Source: Chara braunii (lineage: Eukaryota; Streptophyta; Charophyceae; Charales; Characeae). Taken from it: a DNA stretch of 41,855 nucleotides. How positions within the stretch are numbered: the first letter of the stretch is position 1; the number at the start of each line of letters is the position of its first letter. A program made the translations under genes and the position numbers. The stretch is taken from contig BFEA01000715.1 in assembly GCA_003427395.1 (NCBI GenBank), forward strand, positions 62,218 to 104,072, given 5' to 3'. Shown here one piece after another: positions 1 through 12,000 of the stretch. Under the pieces are notes generated by a model that saw only the letters and a list, made by a program, of their open reading frames with translations, had not been told where the DNA came from and ran no database searches.

Positions 1-59
<59 letters not shown>

Positions 60-91
60 TGTGTGTGTGTGTGTGACAGAGAGAGAGAGAC
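1..91. repeat. (GT)n then (GA)n microsatellite at the window edge
   Basis: Bases 1-75 are almost pure GT and 77-91 are GA. The window opens inside this repeat, which suggests an assembly break at a microsatellite. A weak inverted repeat, CGTTCAC with GTGAACG, follows near 130-158. Apparent reading frames through the repeat are not genes. Confidence 0.95.
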
Positions 92-1649
92 AAATAGTGG
101 GTGTATGTGTATTATGCAGTGCCGTACCCCCGTTCACTGTTCACAGGGGTTGTGAACGAGGACCGGTGTCAAGCGCATCGGTCCAGCACCACACCAGGGC
201 AGCGCGGGACCCTCCTGGCCGCGTCACGCAGGAGTTGGTTTAAATCCTTCGCCGCGAATATACATGGAGCTTCCGCAAGCCGCTCCGGCCGAGTGCACCA
301 GCCATACCTCTCGCGAGCCCCTACGACAGGATAGGGCCTACGTGAGGCACGACTTACCTCCACCTTACGGGAGCTGTCACCTCCCTTCGGTGGCGACGGT
401 GAGCGTATCCCGCCGAGCTACCAGTCCACAGTAAGAAAGTTAATCAGTTGCAATCGCAAAGGTGGACCAGCCGATGGCGTTTCTCATTCGCTGTAGCATA
501 GAGGGTACGCGCGGTAATACGCCTCTGTCGGACCCGCACGCGACTCGACATCTTGGGGGACTGAGGTCCCACGCGCGACTCGTCGTCGGTCGACTATGAC
601 ACATCCCACACACCACGCGCACACCACTTTACGAATCACAAAGATAAAACACACACACACACACGAAACGACACAACACAAACAACGCGACAACGCTCCT
701 AGCCCCTCGGTAGTCATCCCATAACTTTCCGATGCGGAATTCGGATAGGCGTCGTACGCGGGACTTAATATAAAACCGTGCAGACACAGGGCTAACTCAT
801 ATCGACTCGCGATACAAACGTATGCAAGCAGTCGCAATGATGGCGTAATATGTAGTGCCCATAATCAAGCGGTCCCTTGTGGATCCGAGTACCGCTTATG
901 ACACTCAAGGGGCATACTTGAACTGTCGTGAGGGTCTAATCCTTCATGACATTGCACGGTTGAAGGAATAGTCGTGCAGCCGCCACGAGACCTCCGACCT
1001 TTGGTCTGAGCGTCTCGGTAGGCAAGTCAAATAGGCTCTCCACGGGGGCAGATTCCTTCCCTGTAGAGCCTAGGTTTGGGATGTCCTGGACAAGGACTTT
1101 GAATCCCGGCCCAAGATCAACGTCCGACCATAAAAATCTATAAAAAACAAAGGATAAAAAGGGGATCTCCCTTTTCTCTCAAACCCGTAATCTGTTTAAC
1201 CCTTACGGGCGGTCCCAGTAGGCCGCACGAAACACTCGAGACACATATATATACACATATATATAGAGGGTTATTAATATAGAACGATCACTTCTCACAA
1301 TCACAGTGGGACTCCTCTCAGCCATATATATATTTATGCAAGCGCAGACAGTCACATCCACAAACCAAACCACAACCATACCTGCAATCACATCAAAGAT
1401 TCATCCAGAAGTTCACGCACTACACGGGGTCAATTTCAACCATTCCTTGCACTCATACCCCTCGCTTTAGCCATACAAGCCTCACTCGTGCAACTCTTAA
1501 ATAAATACTCTGTATTTTTATTGGATGGTCATTCAATAAAATCCAGGAGAAAACACAACAAAACAATTCAATCACAAGGCTAAAGCCTTTAGGTTGAGTG
1601 GAAGGAGTGAATTGAAGTTGAATCGTAAACCGACGAATCGGCAACCAAC

Positions 1650-1668
1650 CTGTTATCAGTGATAACAG
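1650..1668. repeat. 19-bp palindrome in the left LTR
   Basis: CTGTTATCA, one G, then TGATAACAG: two perfect 9-base arms around one base. The palindrome is unchanged at 15003-15021 in the other LTR, although sequence around it has diverged. It could be a protein-binding site. Confidence 0.7.
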
Positions 1669-1939
1669 AAGAAGACCCTCAAGGGGTCAAGCTGGATCTA
1701 ATCCAAGCCCTGAATGAGATCGATCAAGAAGAACTGTAACAGATGATAGGTCAACGCCTCAGGCTAAACCTATAAGTCCATGGAGGACAGTCTTCATATC
1801 ATGATCTTACCCAAATCATCCTAGTTAACTATATCTAAGCCTACCTCTAAGCAAGCGCCCAAAGAAAGGTAGACTCATGGCAAAATCTCTCCTATTCAGA
1901 GTGGACTACCAGAATCGTCACCTGTCAAAATATAGCCGA

Positions 1940-2640
1940 TTTCCTTTAAACTCCGAAAATTTTGGCAGCGCTTCCCGTAGGAAAAGTGGCTTTTCAAAAT
2001 TTATACAAGTCCACATATGAAAGCCGAAAATGATCTCTAACTCTGGAAAGTCAAATTCTGTCTAACTCCCTGAATTAGTAGAATTTTGGGCAGCATTCCC
2101 TTTAGAAAGGGAGATTTCCTAGACTTATACTAAGTTAGATATGAACTCAGAAGACAACTTGAGTTCAACTTAGACAAGATTTAACTAACTCCTTAGTTTT
2201 GCAGCAATTTCGGCNTAGACTTATACTAAGTTAGATATGAACTCAGAAGACAACTTGAGTTCAACTTAGACAAGATTTAACTAACTCCTTAGTTTTGCAG
2301 CAATTTCGGCAGCACTCGCTCTAGAAAAGTGTTTTCCCAAAATTTATACAAAGCTAAGTCCAGAATTTAAGAATAATTTTGACTTCTCAAAGTCCAATTT
2401 TGTCTAACTCCCTTAATTAACAAAAATTTGGACAGCACTTTCNTTAGAAAATGAAACTTTTCAGATTGTTACTAGGTCAGATATAAAGAAAAAACAAGTT
2501 GAACTTTNACAAGTCAAAAATTGACTAACTCCTTGGGTTCGTAGAAATTTCGGNAGCGCTTCCCGTAGAGAAAGTAGCTTGCCAAGATTTATACAAAGCC
2601 AAGTACAAAAAAATGATCCCAGAAAATGCGATAATTGATC
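1940..2640. repeat. Diverged tandem units, left LTR
   Basis: About five units of roughly 120 bases recur. Shared landmarks are AATTTCGGCAGC, a CTTCCC...TAGAAAAGTG stretch, AAAATTTATACAAAG, and CTAACTCC. Some units contain a small hairpin, for example CCCTTT/AAAGGG at 2098-2111. The exact 95-bp repeat at 2120-2310 is a separate matter. Confidence 0.65.
2120..2310. repeat. Exact 95-bp direct repeat around one N
   Basis: Bases 2120-2214 and 2216-2310 are identical and separated only by the N at 2215. The right LTR has one copy. This is the usual appearance of two contig ends that overlap but were joined without merging. Confidence 0.85.
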
Positions 2641-2891
2641 TAAGTAAAAAAAAACTATTACAGAAAATGCAGGAACTGAAACTAACTCCTATCGCTCTAG
2701 CACGTAGCGAGCAACTAAAGCAACTACCTATCAAACTGAAACTCAGACCAAGTAGTAACCTCACTCAACCACATGCAGACCAAACCACAAAGGTTACTAC
2801 TCGCACCATCCCAAGTTCATCTGGACAGACAATAGTTCATAATCTTTCAGTAACTTGGCCCCTTATACCCAGCTTACATAAGGCATAAAGT

Positions 2892-3722
2892 CAGGTCACC
2901 CAAACTTATGGAATGCGCCTAACGTAGCCATTGAATATACACAAAACATAGGGCACAACTACTTTTCTTTTCTCAAGGCATATGACTAGACCATTCTAGT
3001 CGCCCTTAACTGTTTAAAATAGCCAAATTATATATATTCGTCTTCTCCTTGTCTTCTAAGGCTGCATATGACTGAACTAACTTAAGTTGAGTCTGCCCTA
3101 GTTTACCACCAATTTTATTCTTAGTTATACTCTCTTCAGGTTGTGATAGGCTATAGTCAGACCACCTAAACCTATAGAACAGTCTGATTAGCTTGTGCTT
3201 AAAATAGAGTAGTAGAAAAATATAGCCAAGTTGTAACCATTGGGTTTCAGCATGTGCGAGGCTTTGAGCCAGACCCCCTGAACTTACAGAACGATCTACC
3301 TCTCTGCCTGATCCATTCCTCTCTTATCCAATATGTGTGTGACATTGGGCTAGATCACATGAACTTGCAGAACAATCTGCCCTTTGTTTGGTTCATTCTC
3401 TAGAAATAAAGGCAAGAAGACACTAAGCCACCTAAACTTATAGAATGGCTTAGACCTCCTCGTTCAGAACCATATAAACAAGAGAAAACCAAAAATAAAN
3501 GAGGCGACCAAGGCACCTGAACTTACAGAACGCACTAGGTCCCTGAAAAGCCATCCACAGTCAGCCCTCTCAAGTCAGAGCAGTCAGGCCACCCAAACTT
3601 AGAGAACAGCCTGACCCTTCAAGAGCAATCAGACCCCATAAACTTATAGAAAGGTCTGATTATCTATGCAATCCAAGATAAACAAAGCACTGGGTCTTCC
3701 CAAACTTATGAGGAACTCCCAG
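2892..3722 (-). repeat. Array of about nine constant-loop hairpins, left LTR
   Basis: The plus-strand loop is close to CACCTAAACTTATAGAACA and is flanked by arms that pair with each other but differ between units. Clear cases: TCAGAC/GTCTGA (3157-3187), GGGC-T-AGAT/ATCTGCCC with one bulge (3347-3382), CTAAGCCA/TGGCTTAG (3423-3453), GTCAGGC/GCCTGAC (3583-3615), AATCAGACC/GGTCTGATT (3627-3661), and CTGGG..TTCC/GGAA..CTCCCAG (3690-3722). Weaker ones lie at 2892-2920, 3271-3297 and 3505-3541. Spacing is about 45-110 bases. Different stems around a constant loop suggest selection on folding. In an element transcript the loop would be the complementary strand. No known function. Confidence 0.75.
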
Positions 3723-5662
3723 CCTCAATGACCCCCAGCCTCAATGACCCAGTCAAACCTCATGCAATTCAGCCCTCCATCATGCATTTTCCAGATGCAG
3801 TTCCTTTTAGCAGTCTGATTTCATACAATGAACAGAGTTGAAACTGAAATTGAGCAGACATTCCTTTACTTAGTCTGATTCGGCGTCCTGAAAGTCAAAC
3901 AAAAGTCAAAGTAAGGTTGCACACCATATACTCAGTTAGAGATGCAATGGGAAATACAGATAGGGGCTACAATCTTGGTCTTTAGCGAGAAGGAATGGTT
4001 ATCTGTCAGTTCCCTGCCTCCAGAGCTCCTCTTGACCTCCGGCAGAGCTTCCGCAATCGATGGGTTGACTCCCCACAGAGTCTTGATGCGGTTCTACGGG
4101 TTGCAATCCCGCCTGCCGCCTTCCTCTCAGATCAAGACTAGACTCAGAGTAAGAAGGGTAGAAAGAGATAGGTTTGAGACTCTCAGATTCACGAATGGTG
4201 CGCTCAGACTCGCAGGAGACGGCCTTGATACCTTCAATCTCCAGAGTGCCCCGCAATGGTAGCCAGTGTATCAGCTTGTTTAAACTTCTAGAGCCAAACT
4301 GTCACGACCACTCCCCTGACGACCTCCCAAATTGCCACAATAACTCCCTTTACCACCACTCTACCATGCTGCAGCAGNAACCCTTCTTGCAGTCTAACCA
4401 ACCCTCCTTAATCTCCCAACACCTCTACTTAGCCCAGTCGCCGCTGTGCGGCAGGCTACATCAGCCGGTCACAGCCTACGGTAGTATGCAGAGGTACACG
4501 GTAACCATTAGCAGGCAGCAACAGTATGCGGTCTCCAACAATTCACCACAACTCGTGAATAATCCAGAGCAGAAGCTGCTCATAGTCAATAGCAGCCGTG
4601 GCCTTCCGTGTACAGCAACCAAGGGCAACAGTCGTATCCAGTCAAATAGATCAGCAGCAGTTCACAACGGCCATCAGTAGCGTGCCGTAGCAGCAAAAGT
4701 AGTTGTCGGTCCGCAGTCGAACACGCCTATAAGCAACAACAGAACGTACAGCAGCAAGAACCAACCTTAGTAGTCCAGCTATATTAACCAAGGCTATGCT
4801 TTGCTGCTGCAGATCTCCATACGGTGGCATGGGCACCTACAACGACTAAAGCAGGTAAGGCTCCAACTCTGCAACTGTCCCCCGCTTCTCTACTAGGTTG
4901 TGCCAACAGCATATCGGCAGGCTGAAAAACCCGCAGTCTCTGTGGCCCGCCTGCTGCTACCTCGTTCGTTGGGGTGAGCAACGCATCGGCCCTCAACTAG
5001 GTCTGCAGCCCCGTGCCTGGCCTCCTCTCCTGCTACTTTACCCATCAGCGACCAGCATCGTTAGTCGGTAGGTAAGCATGNTGCCCCATAATTAGTCCCT
5101 TGCTGCTTCGATCACCGGGTTGGNAAGCCCGCTGGCCAGCAGGCAAGTTCCTCACTCTGTACCTGGCTACACGCTACTACTACCAGTAGGACTGGCAAAT
5201 CGAACGAGTCCTCCGCTAGGATGCAGAAGGATACAATGTCCGTTAGTCATGCCCGCAGAGAGAGATGAACATCGGTTACTTCCATCAATAGAACAACTAA
5301 ACCTCGAACGATCCCGCCCCTAAAGCATGGAAACATACACCGCTACCTGTTTGTCAACAAGAGGCCCTCTGTCACAATAGGGGGGGTTCGTTGGTATGGG
5401 AAATAAGCATCATCACTAGGTAAGTAAAGAAATTAAAAAAAAAAAAAAACAAGAAAATAAGAACGAAATTTTCCCTAGAAATCGGGCAGGTTCATTCCCA
5501 TTTTTCACAGCCTCCTCCCGGGCGCAGCCTATGCTTATAGCATCTCCGAACATACTCACTAACTCCGAAATCCAACTCCGCCAATGAATCCGCAACACCC
5601 GAAAACCTCTAGTTCGCTTCTCCCCTCGCCTAATCTCGTCTAGAGATGAGTGAGATATTCCA

Positions 5663-5689
5663 TCTTCCATCCCCCTTCTTCCCTGTTCC
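5663..5689 (-). other. Polypurine tract of the retroelement
   Basis: On the minus strand the 27 bases before TGGAATATC are purines except for one C and one T; the core reads GGGAAGAAGGGGGATGGAAG. This is the expected plus-strand primer directly upstream of a 3' LTR. It agrees with the PBS at the far end. Confidence 0.8.
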
Positions 5690-6386
5690 AGCCATATCCC
5701 GCGCACAACCTTTCTTCTTTATCTTCTACTCTACTACCCCTTAGCTAAAACTAACTTCAGATATGAATTCGCCCAACACTAAAACGTCAGACTTATACTT
5801 TCTCCCACCCGTTTTCATCAAGAAATGGGTGGGATCTATTGTGTTCCTCCCCGTTGCTCCGTTGTCTGCCTCGTCGCCTTCTTCATCCCTTCTTCCATAT
5901 GCACCTGGNGCAAATATCCATCCAGATTCATTCGATTCCCTNATCGCCTTGCCCTTCCTCCGCTNGTCTCCTCTCGTTTCAGTCCAATAGTGCCTTCGTA
6001 ACCATCTACTCGNCGGCCTACTTAGTCGCAGTGTCCTNCCTCTCGCCCTTCANNATCTCCGTTTTCTTCGAATGCACCTGACGCGGTACCGTGCTAGGTT
6101 CATTTCGCTGCCCNCCCCTTAGTGCCCGTCACTCTTCCGCTCCGCCATCCCTGCCTGTGTCCGACCCTTGTTCTGCTTGTCCTCCCTTTCGCGCCCGTCG
6201 CCCTTAGCTGCTCTGCTGATGCATTCTCCAGCAATTTGCTGTGGCCGGCNTCGACTTCCCGATATCATGAGATCGCCGGGGGAACTAGATATCAGGCGGA
6301 TCGANTGGCCCTCACCGCCTTCCCTCTAGCTCCGTTCATCAGCGCTAGCAAGCCTGAGGGAAACTTCAAAAGGAACCGAACAACGG

Positions 6387-6448
6387 CCCTCCCGACAACG
6401 CCAGCCAGCCTGAGAGAAAACGTCGGGAGGGACTGACTCTCTCAGGCT
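6387..6448. other. Interlocking inverted repeats, pseudoknot geometry
   Basis: Stem A: CCCTCCCGAC (6387-6396) with GTCGGGAGGG (6422-6431). Stem B: AGCCTGAGAGA (6407-6417) with TCTCTCAGGCT (6438-6448). The order A-B-A'-B' is that of an H-type pseudoknot, with linkers of 10, 4 and 6 bases. A second copy of AGCCTGAG at 6351-6358 could compete for the B partner. Either strand could fold this way. Confidence 0.65.
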
Positions 6449-7564
6449 CGACCAGCCTTTCGGCCCTACAGCGGACAGGTNTTACCCTGGCTTTTACTAG
6501 GAGACCGCAGAGCCGCAAGCATGGGCCTGCCGCAAGCCTAAGCGCGAGCCTTGGTGACGCAGGCCCCGAGCACAAACTTTGGTGGTAGTAGGAAATATCG
6601 AAATGAAACTTTGAAGATTGAAGAGGAGCAGGGTCTCGTGTGGCTGGCCCTTGCAGTCCGCGGCCTCCCCCAGTGTATGGCCGGTCATCNCTTCCGTCTC
6701 AACGGGCACGCACACACTTAAAATACTCCCCAACAAGCCGTGGGCGACCGGTCGGGCACCCGCNANGGTGCNGCGCTNCCAACCCCCCCCCTCGTCTCGT
6801 GGGCCAATCACCCATACTTCCGTGTACGTAGAACTCCTCGGTCCGTCTTTTCTAGGCAGTAAAGCCGAGAACTTCTGTGGGCACCGCGAATACGTAGGAG
6901 CCCGCAGGTCAACCAAAAGGGACGCGTGCTCAAGGTCCCCGACTGCCGCTCAAGCCTCGGCACGTAGTCCAAGGTCTGGGGCCGCACCATCCAAACTAGA
7001 CTGACGAACCCGTCAACAGCCCCTGNAATGCGGTGTCANACCCGGGTCGAGGAGAACANACAAAANGAAAATAAAAATGGGGACAGAAATNANCCCTTGG
7101 CACCACACACTCCAAGGCCTCGAATGACCGTACCTCGTCGTCGACACTCCANGCCCACTAACTCGCATCTACCGCGNGGAGACCTACGCGCGTTCTTTTT
7201 TCCTCGCACACTCCACTTACCGCATAAAGTCGCACTGTCGCTGTTGACGCCGTCCNCCANGCACGCATGTTTGTCTCGGCCAAACGTACCAAGTCAAAAT
7301 TACCATATCATTTAATCCTAGTTTAATCAAAGGTAACGAAAAATGAACTTCAAAGATAAGAAAAATAAAACGACCCGACCGGCGTCCGCGCAGGCTTTAT
7401 AATCAACGATAGAGACGGAATCACGCNCGCCTCAAGTCTGCGCGCCCACGCACTCTTTACTCTAGTCGATCGTTTAGTCAAAGGAAGTCACAGACGCAGT
7501 CGCGCCTAGCGCGGTATACTTAAACTTCAAACCAAACTACTCTTTATCGCTTGAAAAAAACAGG

Positions 7565-7590
7565 GCGGATACCCTTGTAAGGGTATTCGC
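7565..7590. repeat. 26-bp near-palindrome
   Basis: GCGGATACCCTT, GT, AAGGGTATTCGC: a 12-bp stem with one G-T pair and a two-base centre. It sits in the retroelement interior with no gene beside it. Confidence 0.6.
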
Positions 7591-8677
7591 GCCGACAACT
7601 TACCGGACCGACGTCCCCGTCGCTTTGCCAAATCAGAAAGCTATAAATCCATCCACACTCCAAGTGCTGACGAAAAAGGAGTCAATCCGATCAGCCGACA
7701 GACAAAGGGTAGAGGCCTCTCTTCAAACCATGCCCCCACAATTATATGTTGTCAGGTTTCTAACCCGGGCCTCTCAACGCCCGGACATTAGGGCACTGAC
7801 AGCATAAGTTTCAAGGACCTTGGTCNTAGACAACCTTCGGCTCCTCGTTGGGTGTCCCTAGTCCTGGCCAAAACTAGGGATGCGGGCCCTAACCGAAACC
7901 TTTGAAGGCACTCTCGCCTTCCTTCCTAGAAAATCTCTCACAATCAAATACGCATACATATATATGTATACTTAACATCCACTCAACTCTTCNTGCAGNC
8001 TANTACAGAAAGGCTAGGTCTCCATTTTGGCCCACCATAACCTCGCTGATCGGACCAGGACTACGATCCACCGCGTTTGTTATTTTAGCGGCAGTACCCT
8101 CNCTNGTTACGCAGCGATAGGTCTTCTCCTGATAAACATCCAATCAGGACTTCCCAAAAAAAACTCAACCTTCACTATCCCACGGGGTAATTTCACTGGG
8201 GCGGNCAACTCCCCTTAAACTCTTTCTCCGCGGTCCCGCAGCCAGGTTGCGCCGGCTAGCAGCCATCNACTGGGGTTACGCCCTAGAGGTACTAACCTTT
8301 ACCGTTTAGCTTAGTATTTCCTCAATATGTCCCAGAACTAGCACAAGTGGTTAGACGGAGCGTCGCAAAACAAAATCACGGGCCCACTGCGCGATTACGT
8401 AGGGGTCCGAAGGCATTTACCAGCCCTCCCACAAAACGGCATGACATCCTTCGCACGCTCACAAACAAAATCAGCGATAGGTTCACAAGGCCGTGACCCC
8501 TGACTTGATCAGAGCCAGCAGCCACCCATCCTGAGACATCTCTCGCCCTGCACTCATTGCGACCTTCTCAAACATTCCAAGCAAAAGTGACCCTTCTCGT
8601 CAGACTTTATCACTCATCAGACAACTTACCATGCCATAAATCAGTTTTGCTCACTTTTGAGGGTGAGTCTTCCAACA

Positions 8678-9008
8678 ATAAAAACATCCTCTTTTCCAAA
8701 AATCCAAGGGGCTCTCATCATAAAACCAAACACCCCCTCTTCCAAAAATCACGAGGGGTCTCTCCACAGAACAAAACACCCCCTCTTCCAAAAAATCACG
8801 AGGGGTCTCACCACAGAACAAAATACCCCCTCTTCCAAAAAATCACGAGGGGTGTCACCACAGAACAAAACACTCCCTCTTCCAAAAATCACGAGGGGTC
8901 TCATCATAAAACCAGGCTCTCCCTCCTCAAGAANTCGAGGGGGTCTCATCATAACACACAACATCCCCCTTTCCAAAAATCCAGGGANCTCTTCATGGAA
9001 CAAAACAT
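8678..9008. repeat. Tandem repeat of about 46 bp with hairpin units
   Basis: About seven units share CCCCTCTTCCAAAAATCACG and AGGGGTCTC, then CACAGAACAAAACAC or CATAAAACC. In most units CCCCTC and GAGGGG can pair around an A-rich loop. The apparent reading frames across it follow from the repeat and are not credible proteins. Confidence 0.8.
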
Positions 9009-12000
9009 CACTNAGAGACTATCTTATGGGTCCTCGTCACACTTAAGCAATCAACAACCGGCATGGTGAAGCATTCGGGTCTCAAAGACCCACAAATGCC
9101 TTAGGATCCTTACGATCACTCAATAACAAACTGCGCTNNCTCTCTTTATACTATGCCCTCTCATCCNCCTGATGGCAGATCGCACGAGTATACCGAAGAG
9201 TAGACAACTCGCTTTCATCCACATTCATAAAATACAAAGCACATGAGATGTTTCTCATACATCTTTCACATAAAACCATCATACATCACGATAAAACCAC
9301 ACATGTGAGAGTGATAGTGATCGTCATATACAAGGGGTAGTCTCATAAATTTTCACTCAACATACACTCAGAGGTAGGATATCCTACCCAAAGTATCATA
9401 GCAAAATGTAATCTTGAGTTCTATACATACCCAGAGTTGAACAATCTCAACTCAAACTGCCACTGATATCGCATAGATGTAACGGTCTCTCTGACCAGGG
9501 CTAAGCTCAAACGGTCTCAATCACAAAACAACNGTATCCCCCGACTCAGAGGAATCCAAGCAACTCAAGACATACTAAAAATATCCAGACGCGAAGAGGA
9601 AACACACTAGGCCTCAATCAACCAAAGGCTTATAATTGTCTCGAATCAAACTGNTATATGTTTCTTTCTTATATACACAAGCATATAAACGGATATACCC
9701 CCGCAACTCAGGGCAATATCCTTAAAAATACGTATGTACAAAAATTTGGCAAGTACCACAATCAAAAAGTAAATCCAAGTCTGTAATANGAGCATACCCT
9801 CACGACCTCTCAATGCGCTCCAGACTGTGTTNCCAGATCATAAGTTTAACNAAAAATTTTCCTCGACAACTTATACANTCATGAAGCTTACTCTCATACT
9901 TGAATCATACTNTACCCAGTCTACCTTTGAGCAGACACAAGAGCTTCTGATGTGCTCCTCTAATTCAACCTNACACCTTTTATGATACAACATACACANG
10001 TAATGTACTTTAAAAGCATGTATATGCATCNTCTAACCACTTAGTATATAGTTAGAGTTCTGCTGGCTAAAAACACGGAGTTAGGATTACGCAATCAGTT
10101 AGTCTATTGANCTAACTCCTATGTCCACGTATATACAACTGGATTTTATCAAAGCAGTCTAAATGATCTAAGGTCAATTTCTAGCGGAAAGTTTTTCAAT
10201 TCTAGTGGTTAAGGCTAGTTTCCTTNTTTCACTACTGTACTCTCCCTAGCCTTATCCCTTTACCGCCATTCATGTCGTCCATACAGCAACATTCGAAATT
10301 TTAGTCACCCTGCTGTACCTTTAGGGGTACTANACAATATACAATTTACATAGACANCTNTCAACGTTGGCTATAGGCANATAGCAATCATTGCTGCAAA
10401 CGTCATGGACCCTCATCCCTTGTACTACATAGTAAGACGGTCATAGACGAGCCCACGGGACAAGTATTTCNCGGAATATTAAGACATTTCCTATCATCCT
10501 GCCATTGCCCAAATTTCATCCCAACCTTCAGCTCCCTCATCAGGATCATGGGATCTAGCATAAGCGTCAACCACGTTGACCATATTTATGAACCCACAAC
10601 TAGGGGGTAAAGCCCTTAGGTTTAAGTATAAGTCATAAACCATTTCACACGTATAGCGCCCACACCCCCATTCTCACACTCTCAAGGCGGTTTCTGTTGC
10701 AGCTTCTACCCTTGCATGTCCCCCAAAACACTTCTCTACGAGAAAATCTGGCAGAACGACTCTTAACGGGGCTGAAGGAACTACAAACTTTTCNGCACGC
10801 TTAACCTCTACATGGGTCACCACTTGCTCTTCTCCGTCATGGACCCTTTCTCTCGCCCATTTTGTTGCAGCTTCTCCNGCTACTCTCAAGGGTCTCACAA
10901 GCAAACTCTCATTCCCCAATGCCAATTCAATCCCATGCAGGACCCAGAATGACGGCGGAGCGTATAGGGTCACCCTCACAATCNCGCAATCCTGATTGTC
11001 ATCGAAACCAGACTCGATCCAGACGAAGATACCCATATCCATTTGTACGCCCCACCAAGAAGAAATATATTCCCCCTCCTTGACCCGTCGTGGCGAGGAC
11101 ATCTTGAGTCCNCCTTCCCTTTCAGCGGGCAATGCCATGTCCGGATCTTCCCTAGCATAAGGCATCCTGAGTTGCCTTAGCTCTGTCTGGGTTCTGCCCG
11201 TCACAGACAAACGTCCAGCATACNTCTTNCGTTACCATNCTGACAATCGCATTCTACGACCTCAACTGCTAAAGCCTTAACCTTAAATCAACTTTCACGA
11301 AAATTTGTTCCTTTCAGCGTCTGCGACCATCCCACTTGGAGAAACTTATGGTAATATATTATAATAATCATTCAATCACAGATNTCGGAAATATTTTATA
11401 GTAATAATATCTCATGGAAAAATGATATATCATCTTAGTAGTTGACAACAACAATACTCATAAAAATTAAATACATCGCACTCAGACTAGTTTGTTACCA
11501 AAGACATATACAACCACCTCGTAAGGATAAACTTATATCAACAAGTATACCATATAATGAATAGGCCATAACAAAAGATGAAAATTGTCAACCAACAGCA
11601 TTCTCAGACATAATAACAACCAACGCATCACACTTTACTCCCCAGCTTTGACATAAGTATAATGTGGCGAGGGGCAGTGTAATCCCTTTTTAGAATGGAT
11701 AGCATCTCAAACCCTCGAGCCCAGCTCAAGGATAAAGCCTCANTGTTGCTCCCTCCGATTCTAACATTCGTTCCTCGCAGACCTCTGCCGACAAGGTAAA
11801 CAACCTCACAATACACGCTTCGAGGTGTCCCATCCTGTGCCGGTGAACCCACTTGTCACAAAGAAAGTTGGGGATTCACCCCCTACTTTCCTGTGGCATG
11901 TAGTAGTTGCTTCCCTCATAGACCAAAGCCTAACAAGTTTCAAACANTTTCCTNCTTTTCAGTAGTAGTGTAGTTGTTTTATCATAGAAGATACGACAAC

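Larger units (their letters stand above)
167..5662 (-). repeat. 3' LTR (left copy) of the minus-strand element
   Basis: This copy starts TGTCAAGCGCATC and ends TGAGATATTCCA on the plus strand. It is collinear with 13518-18903 throughout. It is 5,496 bp, but an exact 95-bp repeat around a single N at 2215 is probably artificial; without it the length matches the right copy. Contents along the plus strand: an AC run near 652-664, AT-rich dinucleotides near 1243-1340, a 19-bp palindrome at 1650-1668, diverged tandem units at about 1940-2640, a hairpin array at 2892-3722, and a C- and CAG-rich stretch at about 4270-5330. LTRs this long are at the top of the known size range. Confidence 0.87.
5690..8670. 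other. Retroelement interior, 3' part, no recognisable gene
   Basis: This part has many single Ns and no long credible frame. It holds interlocking inverted repeats at 6387-6448, a near-palindrome at 7565-7590, and an 8-bp stem TCCCTAGT/ACTAGGGA at 7855-7880. Short plus-strand frames here are antisense to the element and look like chance. Confidence 0.6.

Noticed and set aside
2892-3722. CRISPR array
   Set aside because: Spacing is irregular, the repeats are short and imperfect, and this is a eukaryotic LTR. The conserved part is a hairpin loop, not a direct repeat separating unique spacers.
3942-4262. 106-codon plus-strand ORF present in both LTRs (also 17183-17503)
   Set aside because: Antisense to the element, no recognised domain, and the neighbouring frame is equally open on the other strand. 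Presence in both LTRs only reflects their common origin.
4174-4680. Gln/Ser-rich ORF in the LTR, partner at 17517-17921
   Set aside because: CAG-rich composition keeps the frame open; start positions differ between LTR copies and it is antisense.
8557-9069. 170-codon frame with repeated SSKNHEGSHH-type peptides
   Set aside because: Generated by the 46-bp tandem repeat; shorter overlapping frames are open on both strands.
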